Assembly: GCF_031764535.1 (NCBI RefSeq)
Contig: NZ_CP134499.1
Location: forward strand, 3,720,001-3,784,000
DNA length: 64,000 nucleotides
Reading direction: 5' to 3'
From: Pseudomonas sp. SG20056
Lineage (GTDB): Bacteria > Pseudomonadota > Gammaproteobacteria > Pseudomonadales > Pseudomonadaceae
Made by a program: the position numbers and the translations under genes
Notes under the pieces: model-generated
Database searches by the model: none
Told to the model about the DNA's origin: nothing
The model's input: only the letters and a program-made list of their open reading frames with translations
Shown here: positions 45,569-59,184 of the stretch, piece by piece
Layout: each line of letters starts with the position of its first letter
How positions within the stretch are numbered: the first letter of the stretch is position 1

Positions 45569-45850
45569 ATGCCACTGAACGCCAGCGCCTATGTCGTCAC
45601 GGATACACCGGCCCGCTACATCAGCCGGCTGTGCAAACACTTCGCCCACAAGATTCCGGTGAGCTTCGATGAACAACAAGGACGTATCGAGTTCGACAGC
45701 GGCTTGGCACTGCTGCTGGCCGAAGCGGATGGCCTGCGCCTGAGCGTGCAAAGCGCCAGCAGCGAAGGCCTGGAAAGCCTGAAGAAGGTGGTGACCAGCC
45801 ATTTTGAACGCTTCGCCTGGCAGGCCGAGCTGAGCCTCGACTGGCAGTGA
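45569..45850 (+). CDS. DUF2218 protein
   Basis: A 93-residue, single-domain DUF2218 protein, about 60 percent identical by eye to the C-terminal domain of the gene at 43457 (shared VTDTPARYISRLC and HFERFAWQAELSLDWQ). CAGGAG lies 8 bases before the ATG. It is cotranscribed with the NAD(P)-binding gene and ends next to the convergent HD-GYP gene with no gap. The function is unknown. Confidence 0.85.
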   Translation: MPLNASAYVVTDTPARYISRLCKHFAHKIPVSFDEQQGRIEFDSGLALLLAEADGLRLSVQSASSEGLESLKKVVTSHFERFAWQAELSLDWQ

Positions 45851-47038
<1,188 letters not shown>

Positions 47039-47051
47039 CACCACTCCCCAC

Positions 47052-50558
<3,507 letters not shown>

Positions 50559-50626
50559 GGCGGCATCCTTGCGAACAATCAGGTGTTCTTCAGCTTAGAA
50601 GCTGCGCGAGTTCTGGCGAGCCGCGC

Positions 50627-51853
50627 TCAAGGCAGGTTGTCACCGAATGCGGTTTCGATATTGATGCCCAGGCTGATCACGCCCAGCAGTGCGCCTGTAT
50701 CGGGGTCGTACAGCGGCGCCGAAACCTTGCTCTGGAAGCTCTGCGTCGAACCGTCATACTCAATCGCGCCGATATACACCTCGCCACTGGGCAGCGGCGC
50801 GGCACGCTGAAAATCCGGCTCATCGGCCTGCCAGTAATCACTGGTGCTCTCGCTCATCGCCACCAGTTGGCCGCTGGCATCGCTGATGAAAATCTCATTG
50901 AACAATGGCGCGTATTGCTGGGCGATACCGGCCAGTAACTGCGAGGGGCGCAGGTTGAGCACGCGGCGGATCAGCGGCTTTTCCTCAAGGATGCGCTCGC
51001 GCCGCCATTGCCGATCCAGCTCCTTGATACGCTCAAGACTGTTGCCGCGTTTGTGCGCCTCACGCAATGCCGCGAGCAGGTCCGCATGCTGCCCCCAGCG
51101 CGCCACATGCTGCGCGGCCAACTGGCGTAGATAAGCCTGTTCCGCAGCGCTCAGCTCAGTGCTGGCCGGCGCGCAGCTTTCCACCTGACGGTTGAAGGCC
51201 TTGAGAAAATCCGGGTGCTCATCGACAAATGCCTTGGAAAAATACACCCCGAGCGGTGAATAACGGACAAAGCGCTGGTGCAGTTTCGGCGGGTCCTGAA
51301 TCTGCTCAAGCGTGCTGTGCATGGCGCTGCTATCGGCCAGCAGCATATTGATCCGAGCATGGCGGAGCATTTCTACCAGTTGCTCAAGGCGTGGCACCTT
51401 CTGCTCCACCGGAATGCCCCTGGATTCGAGCCAGATCATGCTGTTGCTGCCCAGTACGCTGCCGATCCTCAGCTGCTTGTCCCAAATGGGCAGGTTGAGC
51501 AGGCTGGGGTCCAGCGCATACCAGTACCACTTCTCGATCAGCAGCGGTGCCGAAAGCACCGCGTAACCATCGACCTGGCTATTGGGCGCCGAACTGAAGA
51601 AGCCATCGGCGATCTGCCGGCTGACGTTGGGCCGGGCACGCTGCAGCGAGGTCAGCTGAATCTCATAAGGCTGCTGCATGCGGCTGAAGATGCACTCGAG
51701 TACCTTGACCGACGACCCGCCCAGCTGGCCATCGACCACCACTTGGTAGGGCTCCTCAAAACTGGTGTCGAGGCGCACCGCTACCGACGGTTGCGCGGCG
51801 GCGCAGACGCTGGCCAGTACCAACAGCAGTCCCATATGGCGCAGCCTGAACAT
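50627..51853 (-). CDS. Periplasmic binding-protein-like sensor with C-terminal PDC/Cache-like domain
   Basis: A 408-residue exported protein: signal peptide (about 1-20, ASVCAAAQ), an SBP_bac_3-like domain (about 25-260), a helical region and a PDC-type domain (about 300-400; FISDASGQLVA, GVISLGINIE). It has no membrane helix after the signal, so it is soluble in the periplasm or loosely membrane-bound. The ATG at 51853 has GGAGAGGG upstream. It is the first gene of the signalling operon, 68 bases before the hybrid kinase, and may hand a ligand signal to the kinase's periplasmic domain. Confidence 0.82.
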   Translation of the reverse strand: MFRLRHMGLLLVLASVCAAAQPSVAVRLDTSFEEPYQVVVDGQLGGSSVKVLECIFSRMQQPYEIQLTSLQRARPNVSRQIADGFFSSAPNSQVDGYAVLSAPLLIEKWYWYALDPSLLNLPIWDKQLRIGSVLGSNSMIWLESRGIPVEQKVPRLEQLVEMLRHARINMLLADSSAMHSTLEQIQDPPKLHQRFVRYSPLGVYFSKAFVDEHPDFLKAFNRQVESCAPASTELSAAEQAYLRQLAAQHVARWGQHADLLAALREAHKRGNSLERIKELDRQWRRERILEEKPLIRRVLNLRPSQLLAGIAQQYAPLFNEIFISDASGQLVAMSESTSDYWQADEPDFQRAAPLPSGEVYIGAIEYDGSTQSFQSKVSAPLYDPDTGALLGVISLGINIETAFGDNLP

Positions 51854-52014
51854 TGCCCTCTCCTTGCGTGTGCGCCGTGGCGAATGCAGGGAGTCTAGGC
51901 GAGGTTGGCTGAGCGCACCGAACACTGGCCGAGCGCTACTTTGAAAGTCAGATGTGGATTGGCAGACCGCCAGCCGCAGCCGACAATCTGCCCATGTTTA
52001 TTGAGGATCTCGCC

Positions 52015-53067
52015 ATGCTCGATGCCGACCGCTGCTGGCAAGCCGTATGCGACCGTGACCCTGCGCAGGATGGCCGTTTTGTGTTTGCCGTGCGCAGCAC
52101 CGGCATCTACTGCCGACCCAGTTGCCCGGCGCGGCGGCCCCGGCGGGAGAACGTCAGTTTCCATTCCGATGCTGAGGCAGCTGCAGTCGCCGGCTTTCGC
52201 CCATGCAAACGCTGCTCGCCGCAGGGCCAGAGCCCGGCCGAACAACTGGATGCGCTAGTGGTGGCTGCCTGCGAGCTGCTCAACACCAGTGAGCAGCCGC
52301 TAACCCTCGAACAGCTGGCAGCGCGCATCGGCCTGTCCGCCTCGCACCTGACGCGCGCCTTCAAGGCGCGTACCGGGCTGACACCCAAAGCCTGGAGCGA
52401 GGCGCAACGCCGCGCGCGCCTGGAACAGCAGTTGCCGACAGCAAATAGCGTGCTGGATGCCGCACTGAACGCCGGCTACTCCGGCACCCGCGCGCTGTAT
52501 CAGCAAGCGACGGCCCTGAGCCCGGCGCAACGCAGTAAACAGGCCGCGGGCGAACAGCTGCGCTACAGCATCGCGCCCTGCCCGCTCGGCCACGTGCTGC
52601 TGGCCAGCAGCGCCAAAGGCATCTGCGCGCTGCTGTTTGGCGACGACCCGGCTGCGCTGCAAAGTGAGCTGCAGCAACGCTTTGCAGCCGCCGAGCTGCA
52701 CGAGGATAACGCCGACCTGGGCGATAGTTTGCGCCAGGTGCTGGCGCAGATCAGCGAACCACAGCGCGCCGCCCAGCTACCGCTGGATATTCGCGGCACG
52801 GCCTTTCAGCAGCAGGTGTGGCACGCCCTGCAGCAGATTCCGCCGGGGCAGACGCGTAACTACGCCGAACTGGCCGCGCAACTGGGCAGCCATCCACGCG
52901 CCATCGCTCGTGCCTGCGCCAGCAACCCGCTGGGCCTGCTGGTGCCCTGCCACCGGGTAATCGCCAGCAACGGCAGCCTCAGTGGCTACCGCTGGGGCCT
53001 GGCGCGCAAGGCGGCGTTGCTGAAGGGCGAAGCCGATACCCAGGCGCAATTGCCCGCCTCAACCTGA
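52015..53067 (+). CDS. ada: Bifunctional Ada: DNA alkylation sensor and O6-methylguanine methyltransferase
   Basis: A 350-residue Ada protein. Zinc-binding C33, C37, C64 and C67 match E. coli C38, C42, C69 and C72 (constant offset of five), with C33 the methyl-phosphotriester acceptor. An AraC-type helix-turn-helix (about 90-180) and the methyltransferase domain with C312 in VPCHRV follow. It repairs alkylated DNA and, once methylated, activates the adaptive response. I take the ATG at 52015 with GAGGAT six bases upstream; an earlier in-frame ATG (51994) is possible. No alkB or alkA gene is adjacent. It is divergent from the signalling operon. Confidence 0.95.
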   Translation: MLDADRCWQAVCDRDPAQDGRFVFAVRSTGIYCRPSCPARRPRRENVSFHSDAEAAAVAGFRPCKRCSPQGQSPAEQLDALVVAACELLNTSEQPLTLEQLAARIGLSASHLTRAFKARTGLTPKAWSEAQRRARLEQQLPTANSVLDAALNAGYSGTRALYQQATALSPAQRSKQAAGEQLRYSIAPCPLGHVLLASSAKGICALLFGDDPAALQSELQQRFAAAELHEDNADLGDSLRQVLAQISEPQRAAQLPLDIRGTAFQQQVWHALQQIPPGQTRNYAELAAQLGSHPRAIARACASNPLGLLVPCHRVIASNGSLSGYRWGLARKAALLKGEADTQAQLPAST

Positions 53068-53093
53068 ACTGTCAGTTGGGTGCAGGGCGCAGG

Positions 53094-53157
53094 TGGGAGG
53101 GGCTTTAGCCGCGACGAACCCTGGCAGCGCTACCAATCGCGGCTAAAGCCCCTCCCA
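53094..53157. repeat. Perfect 21-bp REP-type inverted repeat
   Basis: Arms 53094-53114 and 53137-53157 are exact reverse complements over 21 bases, with a 22-base loop. The GGAGGGGCTTTAGCCGCGA core also occurs at 25732. It lies between the convergent ada and thiolase genes. Confidence 0.85.
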
Positions 53158-53187
53158 CGGCGCGCGCAGTCATCAAATGACGCGGAC

Positions 53188-53221
53188 AAAAAAAGAGCGG
53201 CTCCACCTCGGTGGGCCGCTC
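53188..53221 (-). terminator. Intrinsic terminator after the thiolase gene
   Basis: GAGCGG and CCGCTC (53195-53200 with 53216-53221) enclose an inner stem CCAC/GTGG around a CTCG loop; on the minus strand the stem is followed by seven T (53188-53194). Confidence 0.75.
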
Positions 53222-53278
53222 CAAATCACGGAGTTGCATACATCAGTACCCGCACCGCGTGCGGATACCGCTGTTTGA

Positions 53279-54559
53279 TTACTTTTCCAGGATTGCAGTC
53301 ACACCTTGACCGCCGGCGGCGCAAATTGAGATCAAGCCACGGCCTTCCTGGGCCACCGAGAGCAGCTTGGCCAGGTTGGCGACGATGCGCCCGCCGGTGG
53401 CAGCAAAGGGATGACCAGCCGCCAGGGAACTACCCTTGACGTTCATCTTGCTGCGGTCGATGGAGCCCAGCGGCGCATCCAGGCCCAGGCGGGTCTTGCA
53501 GTAGTCGGCGTCTTCCCAGGCCTTGAGGGTGCACAGCACCTGGGCGGCGAAGGCTTCGTGAATTTCGTAGTAATCGAAGTCCTGCAGGCTCAGCTTGTTG
53601 CGCGCCAGCAGGCGAGGCACGGCGTAGGCCGGGGCCATCAGCAGGCCCTCTTTCCCCGCGCCAACAAAATCCACTGCGGCGGCTTCACCGTCCTTCCAGT
53701 AGGCCAGAATCGGCAGGCCGCGCGCCTTGGCCCACTCTTCACTGGCCAGCAGCACAAGGGACGCGCCATCGGTCAGCGGCGTCGAGTTGGCGGCGGTCAT
53801 GGTGCCGCGCGGGCTGCGCTCGAAGCAGGGTTTGAGGGTGGCGAGTTTTTCCAAGCTGATATCGGCGCGCAAGTTCTGGTCGCGGGTCAGGCCACGGAAC
53901 GGCGTCAGCAGGTCGTCGTGCCAGCCTTCGGCATAGGCGGCAGCGAGCTTCTGGTGGCTGGCCACGGCCAGCTTGTCTTGCTCATCGCGCGGGATGGCCC
54001 AGGTCTGCGCCATCAGCTCGCAATGCTCGCCCATGGATAGGCCAGTGCGCGGCTCGCCGTTGCGCGGAATGGCCGGGGCCAGGTGGCGTGGGCGAATTTG
54101 CAGCAGGCTCTTGATCTTCTCGCCGGTGGTCTTGCCACGGTTGGCCTGCAGAAGAATCTTGCGCAGCCCTTCGTTGACCCCGATTGGCGCGTCCGAGGTA
54201 GTGTCGACGCCACCGGCGATGCCGCATTCGATCTGCCCGAGGGCGATCTTGTTGGCCACCAGCAGCGCTGCTTCCAGGCCGGTGCCGCAGGCCTGCTGCA
54301 GATCATAGGCTGGGGTTTCCGGGGCCAGACGCGAGCCGAGCACGCATTCGCGGGTCAGGTTGAAATCGCGCGAATGCTTGAGTACCGCACCGGCCACCAC
54401 CTCTCCCAAACGCTCGCCATGCAGGTTGAAACGCTCGACCAGACCATCCAGTGCGCTGGTCAGCATCTCCTGGTTGCTCGCGGTGGCATACACGGTGTTG
54501 GAACGGGCGAACGGAATACGGTTACCACCAACGATGGCGACGCGGCGCGGCTGGGTCAT
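53279..54559 (-). CDS. Acetyl-CoA acetyltransferase/thiolase, FadA2/FadI-like
   Basis: A 426-residue thiolase with the active Cys in QACGTGLE (about residue 92), the His in EIHEAFA and the C-terminal catalytic Cys in CAAGGQG. The relatively large size and the sequence place it with FadI/FadA2-type enzymes of beta-oxidation rather than with biosynthetic PhbA. The start is ATG 54559 with AGGAGTCCTCC before it. It is divergent from a double-domain FabG, the pair recalled as PA4785-PA4786 and similar to Mycobacterium fadA2-fabG4, so both may act in one acyl-chain pathway. Confidence 0.9.
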   Translation of the reverse strand: MTQPRRVAIVGGNRIPFARSNTVYATASNQEMLTSALDGLVERFNLHGERLGEVVAGAVLKHSRDFNLTRECVLGSRLAPETPAYDLQQACGTGLEAALLVANKIALGQIECGIAGGVDTTSDAPIGVNEGLRKILLQANRGKTTGEKIKSLLQIRPRHLAPAIPRNGEPRTGLSMGEHCELMAQTWAIPRDEQDKLAVASHQKLAAAYAEGWHDDLLTPFRGLTRDQNLRADISLEKLATLKPCFERSPRGTMTAANSTPLTDGASLVLLASEEWAKARGLPILAYWKDGEAAAVDFVGAGKEGLLMAPAYAVPRLLARNKLSLQDFDYYEIHEAFAAQVLCTLKAWEDADYCKTRLGLDAPLGSIDRSKMNVKGSSLAAGHPFAATGGRIVANLAKLLSVAQEGRGLISICAAGGQGVTAILEK

Positions 54560-54741
54560 GGAGGACTCCTGAACGAGAAGGGGGCTAAGAACCGGTTCTA
54601 ATAAGTGGCGCACAGGCTAACCTGTCGCGGCAGTGTGGCATTGGCCGCCTTGCCGGCACAGCAGGCGGATGCGGTCAATTGCGCATTTCTACGGGCTGCG
54701 TAGAGTGGGCGCACTTTTGATCCATGCGCAGGAGCCGCTCC

Positions 54742-56097
54742 ATGTCCGACCGTTATCTCGCCTTTGCCAACTCCACGTCCGGGCGCCGTCTGGTCAGCGC
54801 ACTCGGTTTGCCGGCCCCGCTGCTGCTGGAGCGCTGGATGGCTGGGCGCAGCCGGCCGGTGGACGGCGCGCTGCTGCTGGGCGGCGAAGGCAGCCTGGCC
54901 AGCGCCGTACTGCCCTTCGCGCACAAGCTGACCGATGCCCTGTACGCAGCCCGCGAAGGTCAGTTCGAGCTGCCGCGCTGGACCGCCGAACACGGCCCGA
55001 AACTCAAGGCGCTGGTGTTTGATGCAAGCCACCTGACCCGGTTCGAGCAGTTGATTGAGCTGCGCGACTTCTTCCAGCCGGCTTTCAAGGGCCTGGGCAA
55101 ATGCCCGCGCGTGGTAATCCTCGGGCGCGCCCCGGAATCGCTGAAAGACCCAATTGCCGCTAGCGTGCAGCGTTCGCTGGAAGGCTTCAGCCGCTCCCTG
55201 GGCAAGGAAATCCGCCGTGGCGGCAACGTGCAGCTGATCTACGTCGGCAAGGGTGGCGAAGCGCAGCTGGAAGGCGCGCTGCGCTTCTTTCTCTCGCCAA
55301 AAAGCGCCTATGTCTCCGGCCAAGTATTGCGCCTGAACGCCTGCAGCGAACAGGTCAAAGACTGGACCCGCCCACTGGCCGGCAAAAAGGCCCTGGTCAC
55401 CGGTGCCTCGCGTGGCATCGGTGCGGCTATCGCCGAAACCCTGGCCCGCGACGGCGCCGAGGTGGTGCTGCTGGACGTACCGCCGGCCAAGGATGCCCTC
55501 GATGCTCTGGCTGCGCGCCTCGGTGGACGCGGCCTGGCCCTGGACATCTGCGCCGATGATGCCGCCGTACAGCTGGTCGAAGCACTGCCGGACGGCATCG
55601 ACATTGTTGTACACAACGCCGGCATCACCCGCGACAAGACCCTGGCGAAGATGAGCGATGCATTCTGGAACTCGGTGATCAACGTCAACCTGAATGCCCC
55701 ACAAGTGCTGACCCAGGCCCTGCTGGACGCCGGCAAGCTGCACGACAACGGCCGCGTGGTGCTGATCGCCTCGATCAGCGGCATCGCCGGCAATCTGGGC
55801 CAGACCAACTACGCAGTCAGCAAGGCCGGGGTGATCGGCCTGGCGCAGGCCTGGGCACCGGCCCTGGCCAAGCGCGGCATCAGCATCAACGCCGTGGCAC
55901 CCGGTTTTATCGAAACCCAGATGACCGCCGCCATCCCACTGACCATCCGCGAAGCCGGCCGACGGATGAACTCCATGGGCCAGGGCGGTTTACCGCAGGA
56001 CGTCGCCGAAACCGTGGCCTGGTTCGCCCAGCCCGGTTCCGGCGCGGCCACCGCGCAGGTGCTACGCGTATGTGGACAGAGCCTGCTCGGGGCTTAA
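54742..56097 (+). CDS. High-molecular-weight 3-oxoacyl-ACP/CoA reductase (FabG4-like)
   Basis: A 451-residue SDR. The C-terminal half (about 210-451) is a complete FabG domain: cofactor motif VTGASRGIG at 219, HNAG, catalytic S344, Y357 and K361. The N-terminal half (about 1-205) looks like a degenerate SDR/flavodoxin-like domain that lacks the glycine motif and catalytic residues, as in mycobacterial FabG4. Such enzymes prefer CoA over ACP substrates and NADH. GGAG lies before the ATG at 54742. It is divergent from the thiolase gene, 182 bases away, and ends before a strong terminator. Confidence 0.91.
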   Translation: MSDRYLAFANSTSGRRLVSALGLPAPLLLERWMAGRSRPVDGALLLGGEGSLASAVLPFAHKLTDALYAAREGQFELPRWTAEHGPKLKALVFDASHLTRFEQLIELRDFFQPAFKGLGKCPRVVILGRAPESLKDPIAASVQRSLEGFSRSLGKEIRRGGNVQLIYVGKGGEAQLEGALRFFLSPKSAYVSGQVLRLNACSEQVKDWTRPLAGKKALVTGASRGIGAAIAETLARDGAEVVLLDVPPAKDALDALAARLGGRGLALDICADDAAVQLVEALPDGIDIVVHNAGITRDKTLAKMSDAFWNSVINVNLNAPQVLTQALLDAGKLHDNGRVVLIASISGIAGNLGQTNYAVSKAGVIGLAQAWAPALAKRGISINAVAPGFIETQMTAAIPLTIREAGRRMNSMGQGGLPQDVAETVAWFAQPGSGAATAQVLRVCGQSLLGA

Positions 56098-56151
56098 TCG
56101 CCCCCGGATTGCATCCGGGCTACGATTTTGTAACCAATGTCAGCAGACAGC

Positions 56152-56178
56152 AAAAGGCCCCGCAGTGCGGGGCCTTTT
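56152..56178 (+). terminator. Intrinsic terminator after the FabG gene
   Basis: AAAAGGCCCCGC (56152-56163) pairs with GCGGGGCCTTTT (56167-56178) around a 3-base loop. The T run on both strands makes it usable in both directions. Confidence 0.87.
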
Positions 56179-56210
56179 GCATTCAGCGTGAGCTTATACC
56201 TGCTCAAGAT

Positions 56211-56346
56211 CTCGCGAGCTAGAGCCCTACAAGGCGCTACGTTAGTAACAGCCTTCGGCTGGTCAAAACGGCGAGGAAGCGGGGTGTACTTTTGTACATG
56301 AGCATTCCGAGCCTGTTTTTAACGCAGTAGGGCCGACGCGCAGCAG
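56211..56346. repeat. MITE-like palindromic repeat, copy B
   Basis: Shares CTCGCGAGCTAGAGC, GCGAGGAAGCGG, GAGCATTCCGAG, TTTTTAACGCAGTA and GCCGACGCGCAGCAGA with copies A and C. It carries about 29 extra bases after ACAAGGC, including a small CAGCCTTCGGCTG hairpin. The variable base-paired segments CCCTAC and GTAGGG are exact complements. It lies between the convergent FabG and speA genes. Confidence 0.78.
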
Positions 56347-56358
56347 ATCGATTGTTCC

Positions 56359-58272
56359 CTAGGACGACAAGTAAGACGAACGGGTCAGCCCCAGACGCAG
56401 CGCGTCGAGGAACTGGGTGCGCTCGCGTGGGCTGATCTTGGCGCTGGCGACCTTGTCACGGTAATGGGTCATCAACTCTTCGGGCGACAAGTGCACATAG
56501 CGCAGCATGTCCTCGATGGTGTCGTGGGTCTCGATGCCGGCGTGATACACGCTGCCATCGGCGTTCTGGTAGATGTTCACCGAGTCGGTGTCGCCGAACA
56601 GGTTGTGCATATCGCCCAAGATCTCTTGATAGGCACCCACCAGGAAGATCCCCAGCAGGTAGTCCTCACCCTCGCGCACTTCGTGCACTGGCAGGCTGGT
56701 CTCGATCGACTGCTCATCGACGTACTGGCGGATCTTGCCGTCGGAGTCGCAAGTCAGGTCCTGCAGCACAGCGCGACGCATAGGCTCTTCGTCGAGACGA
56801 TTGAGCGGCAGAATCGGCAGCACCTGGCCAATGGCCCAGGTGTCCGGCAGGCTCTGGAATACCGAGAAGTTGCAGATGTACTTGTCGGCCAGCTTGTCGT
56901 TGAGCTCATCGAGCACCTGACGGTGCGAACGCTGCCGTGCCTTTAGCGAGTTGTGCAGGCGGCGGCATACAGCGAAGTAGCACTGCTCGGCCAAGGCCTT
57001 TTCAGTCAGGCTGAGTTTGCCGTCAGCGTACTGAGTGGCCACATCGCTCATATAGTGCGTGGCGCGCCAGTAGGTCTCGGTAACCATCTCGATATCAGTC
57101 GGGCCGAGCAGCTCGACCAAGTAACGCACGGTTTCCGGCAGGCTGGTGACGTCCTCGATCTTGGGGATCTCGTCGTTGTGCTTTTCCACATCGGTGACCT
57201 GCACCACCAGCATGGCGTGGTGCGCGGTCAGCGAGCGGCCGCTTTCCGAGAAGATGTGCGGGTGCGGCAGCTCCTGGGCATCGCAGAACTCTTTGAGCAT
57301 GCCGACCACGACACCGGCGTAGTCGTCCATGTCGTAGTTGATCGAGCTGGCGTTGCGCGAGTGGGTACCGTCGTAATCCACACCCAGGCCGCCGCCGACG
57401 TCGATATGGTCAACCGGCAGGCCCAGGCCACGCAGCTCGCCGTAATAGCGAATGGCTTCCTTGAAGCCGTGCTGGTAGTCGGACAGGTTGGCGATCTGCG
57501 AGCCCATGTGGAAGTGCAGCAGGCGGATGCCCTGGTCCAGCTTGGCCGCGCGGAAGCGCTCGACCACCGACAGCAGCTGCGCTGCGGAAAGGCCGAACTT
57601 GGACTTCTCGCCGCCAGTGTCGGCCCACTTGCTCGAGGCCAGCGAGGACAGACGCACACGCAGGCCGATCTGCGGCGCGACCTTGAGTTCGGCCGCTTCG
57701 TCGATCACCAGCTGCACTTCGGATTCTTTCTCGATGACGATAAACACGTTGTGACCGAGCTTCTGCCCCATCAGCGCCAGCTTGATAAATTCGCGGTCCT
57801 TGTAACCGTTGCAGACGATGGTGCCGCCCTTCGGCGCCAGCGCCAGCACCGCCATCAACTCCGGCTTGGAGCCGGCTTCCAGGCCGATGGAGACGTTCTG
57901 CGTGGCGATGATGTTCTCCACCACTGCTTCCTGCTGGTTGACCTTGATCGGGTACAGCGCGGTGTACGGGCTCTGGTATTCCAGGCGCGCGATATTGGCG
58001 TCAAAGGCGCCGGTCAGCTGGCGCACGCGGTCCTGCAAAATGTCCGGGAAGCGCACCAGCAATGGCAGTGACAGACCGCTGGAACGCAGCTCATCCAATT
58101 GCTCGTAGAGGTCGATCGGCGTGCTTTGCGGGCCATTCGGGCGCACCTCGACACGGCCCTTGTCATTGATCGCGAAGTAACCCGCGCCCCAATGGCGAAT
58201 GCCATAGACGCTGCGGCTGTCCGCTACGGTCCACTGGCTGCCGTCATCTTTGCGTGTGCGTCGTGCAGACAT
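56359..58272 (-). CDS. speA: Biosynthetic arginine decarboxylase SpeA
   Basis: A 637-residue PLP enzyme (fold III) that converts arginine to agmatine for putrescine and spermidine synthesis. The PLP lysine is in [10 protein letters not shown] (about residue 106), with the [10 protein letters not shown] phosphate-binding loop near 310 and the conserved catalytic Cys near the C-terminal third (QDLTCDSDG). The start is ATG 58272 with AGGGAGA upstream. sui1 lies upstream in the same direction, the order of P. aeruginosa PA4839-PA4840, with 124 bases between them. Confidence 0.95.
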   Translation of the reverse strand: MSARRTRKDDGSQWTVADSRSVYGIRHWGAGYFAINDKGRVEVRPNGPQSTPIDLYEQLDELRSSGLSLPLLVRFPDILQDRVRQLTGAFDANIARLEYQSPYTALYPIKVNQQEAVVENIIATQNVSIGLEAGSKPELMAVLALAPKGGTIVCNGYKDREFIKLALMGQKLGHNVFIVIEKESEVQLVIDEAAELKVAPQIGLRVRLSSLASSKWADTGGEKSKFGLSAAQLLSVVERFRAAKLDQGIRLLHFHMGSQIANLSDYQHGFKEAIRYYGELRGLGLPVDHIDVGGGLGVDYDGTHSRNASSINYDMDDYAGVVVGMLKEFCDAQELPHPHIFSESGRSLTAHHAMLVVQVTDVEKHNDEIPKIEDVTSLPETVRYLVELLGPTDIEMVTETYWRATHYMSDVATQYADGKLSLTEKALAEQCYFAVCRRLHNSLKARQRSHRQVLDELNDKLADKYICNFSVFQSLPDTWAIGQVLPILPLNRLDEEPMRRAVLQDLTCDSDGKIRQYVDEQSIETSLPVHEVREGEDYLLGIFLVGAYQEILGDMHNLFGDTDSVNIYQNADGSVYHAGIETHDTIEDMLRYVHLSPEELMTHYRDKVASAKISPRERTQFLDALRLGLTRSSYLSS

Positions 58273-58396
58273 CGATGTCTCCCTTGCTGGCGATAGTGGC
58301 CTTGGCACAGCCAAGACGCGTACAGATTAAAGTCTGGAAATGACGATTACTCAGCTGTGACCAAAGGCCAGCTGAGGAAGTTTAGAAAAGACTGGC

Positions 58397-58768
58397 TTAG
58401 CCGCCGGATTTCTTGGCTTTAAAACCGTGCTTGATCAGCTCGGCTATCAGCAGCTCGACGTGGTCGCCTTGAATCTCGATAACCCCATCCTTGAGTGAGC
58501 CGCCGCAACCGCAGCGTTTCTTCAAGGCACTGACGAGATCCTTCAGCGGCTCTTCGGCCAGTGGCACACCGCTGATGGTGGTCACCGTCTTGCCGCCGCG
58601 ACCTTTGGTTTCGCGGCGCACGCGGGCGATGCCATCACCTTCGGGAATCAGGGTCTGTTTACAGATGCAGGCGTCCACTGGCTGGCTGCAGCCCGGGCAA
58701 TGCCGGCCGCTGTCGGTGGAATACACCAGGCCGCTGAGGGCGGCAAATGAGGAAGCTTTCTTGACCAC
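58397..58768 (-). CDS. SUI1/YciH-family translation initiation factor-like protein
   Basis: A 123-residue protein with an N-terminal CPGC...CICK cysteine group and a C-terminal eIF1/SUI1 fold (about 45-120; RRETKGRGGKTVTTI, KKRCGCGGSLKDG, IQGDH). Bacterial YciH proteins are thought to modulate initiation codon fidelity. I place the start at the GTG 58768, which has GAGGA 8 bases upstream and gives the family length; an in-frame TTG lies 42 bases earlier without a good ribosome-binding site. It precedes speA. Confidence 0.9.
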   Translation of the reverse strand: MVKKASSFAALSGLVYSTDSGRHCPGCSQPVDACICKQTLIPEGDGIARVRRETKGRGGKTVTTISGVPLAEEPLKDLVSALKKRCGCGGSLKDGVIEIQGDHVELLIAELIKHGFKAKKSGG

Positions 58769-58819
58769 CGGTTGGTCCTCGAAGGGGTCAGGATAGCGAC
58801 TGGTCGACAAGTACCGCTA

Positions 58820-58964
58820 AGAACCTGGTTCGGATTTCGCGAGCTAGAGCGAGACAAGGCAAAAACAGCCGAGGAAGCGGAGTTTACGAGATGTAAATGA
58901 GCATTCCGAGGCTGTTTTTAACGCAGTATCGCCGAAGCGCAGCAAACCCGAGACGGTTCTGAGA
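58820..58964. repeat. MITE-like palindromic repeat, copy C
   Basis: The best-preserved copy. Imperfect terminal inverted repeats (AGAACC...TTCGGATT at the left, read inward; AGAACCGTCTCGGGTT at the right on the minus strand) flank a core of nested arms: AAAAACAGCC with GGCTGTTTTT, GGAAGC with GCATTCC, and GTTTAC with GTAAAT around a GAGAT loop. The 220 bases from here to the nudix gene (58965-59184) hold no convincing gene; a 68-codon minus frame there runs into the repeat and is not counted. Confidence 0.8.
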
Positions 58965-59184
58965 CGTCGACCGCGAAGCCCCACTCAGGCAGGGGCAGCG
59001 CACCCTGGCGATACACGGCCAGGGCTTGAAGGCGGCGCAGTGTAACGGCAAAAGCCGCGACTGCTAAGTGTAAAAATGCGCCATTAATCGGCGGATTGGC
59101 GACGTTGTTCAGGATGCCGAACAAAACGTCTGGATATCCTGCACAAAGCCAGGACTGACGCGGGGTTCGGCCGGTATCGAGGGC

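Noticed and set aside
58918..59124. 68-codon minus-strand frame between sui1 and the nudix gene
   Set aside because: Its end lies inside the MITE-like repeat, the product is compositionally ordinary, and I recognise no homologue. It could be a decayed gene, but support is too weak.
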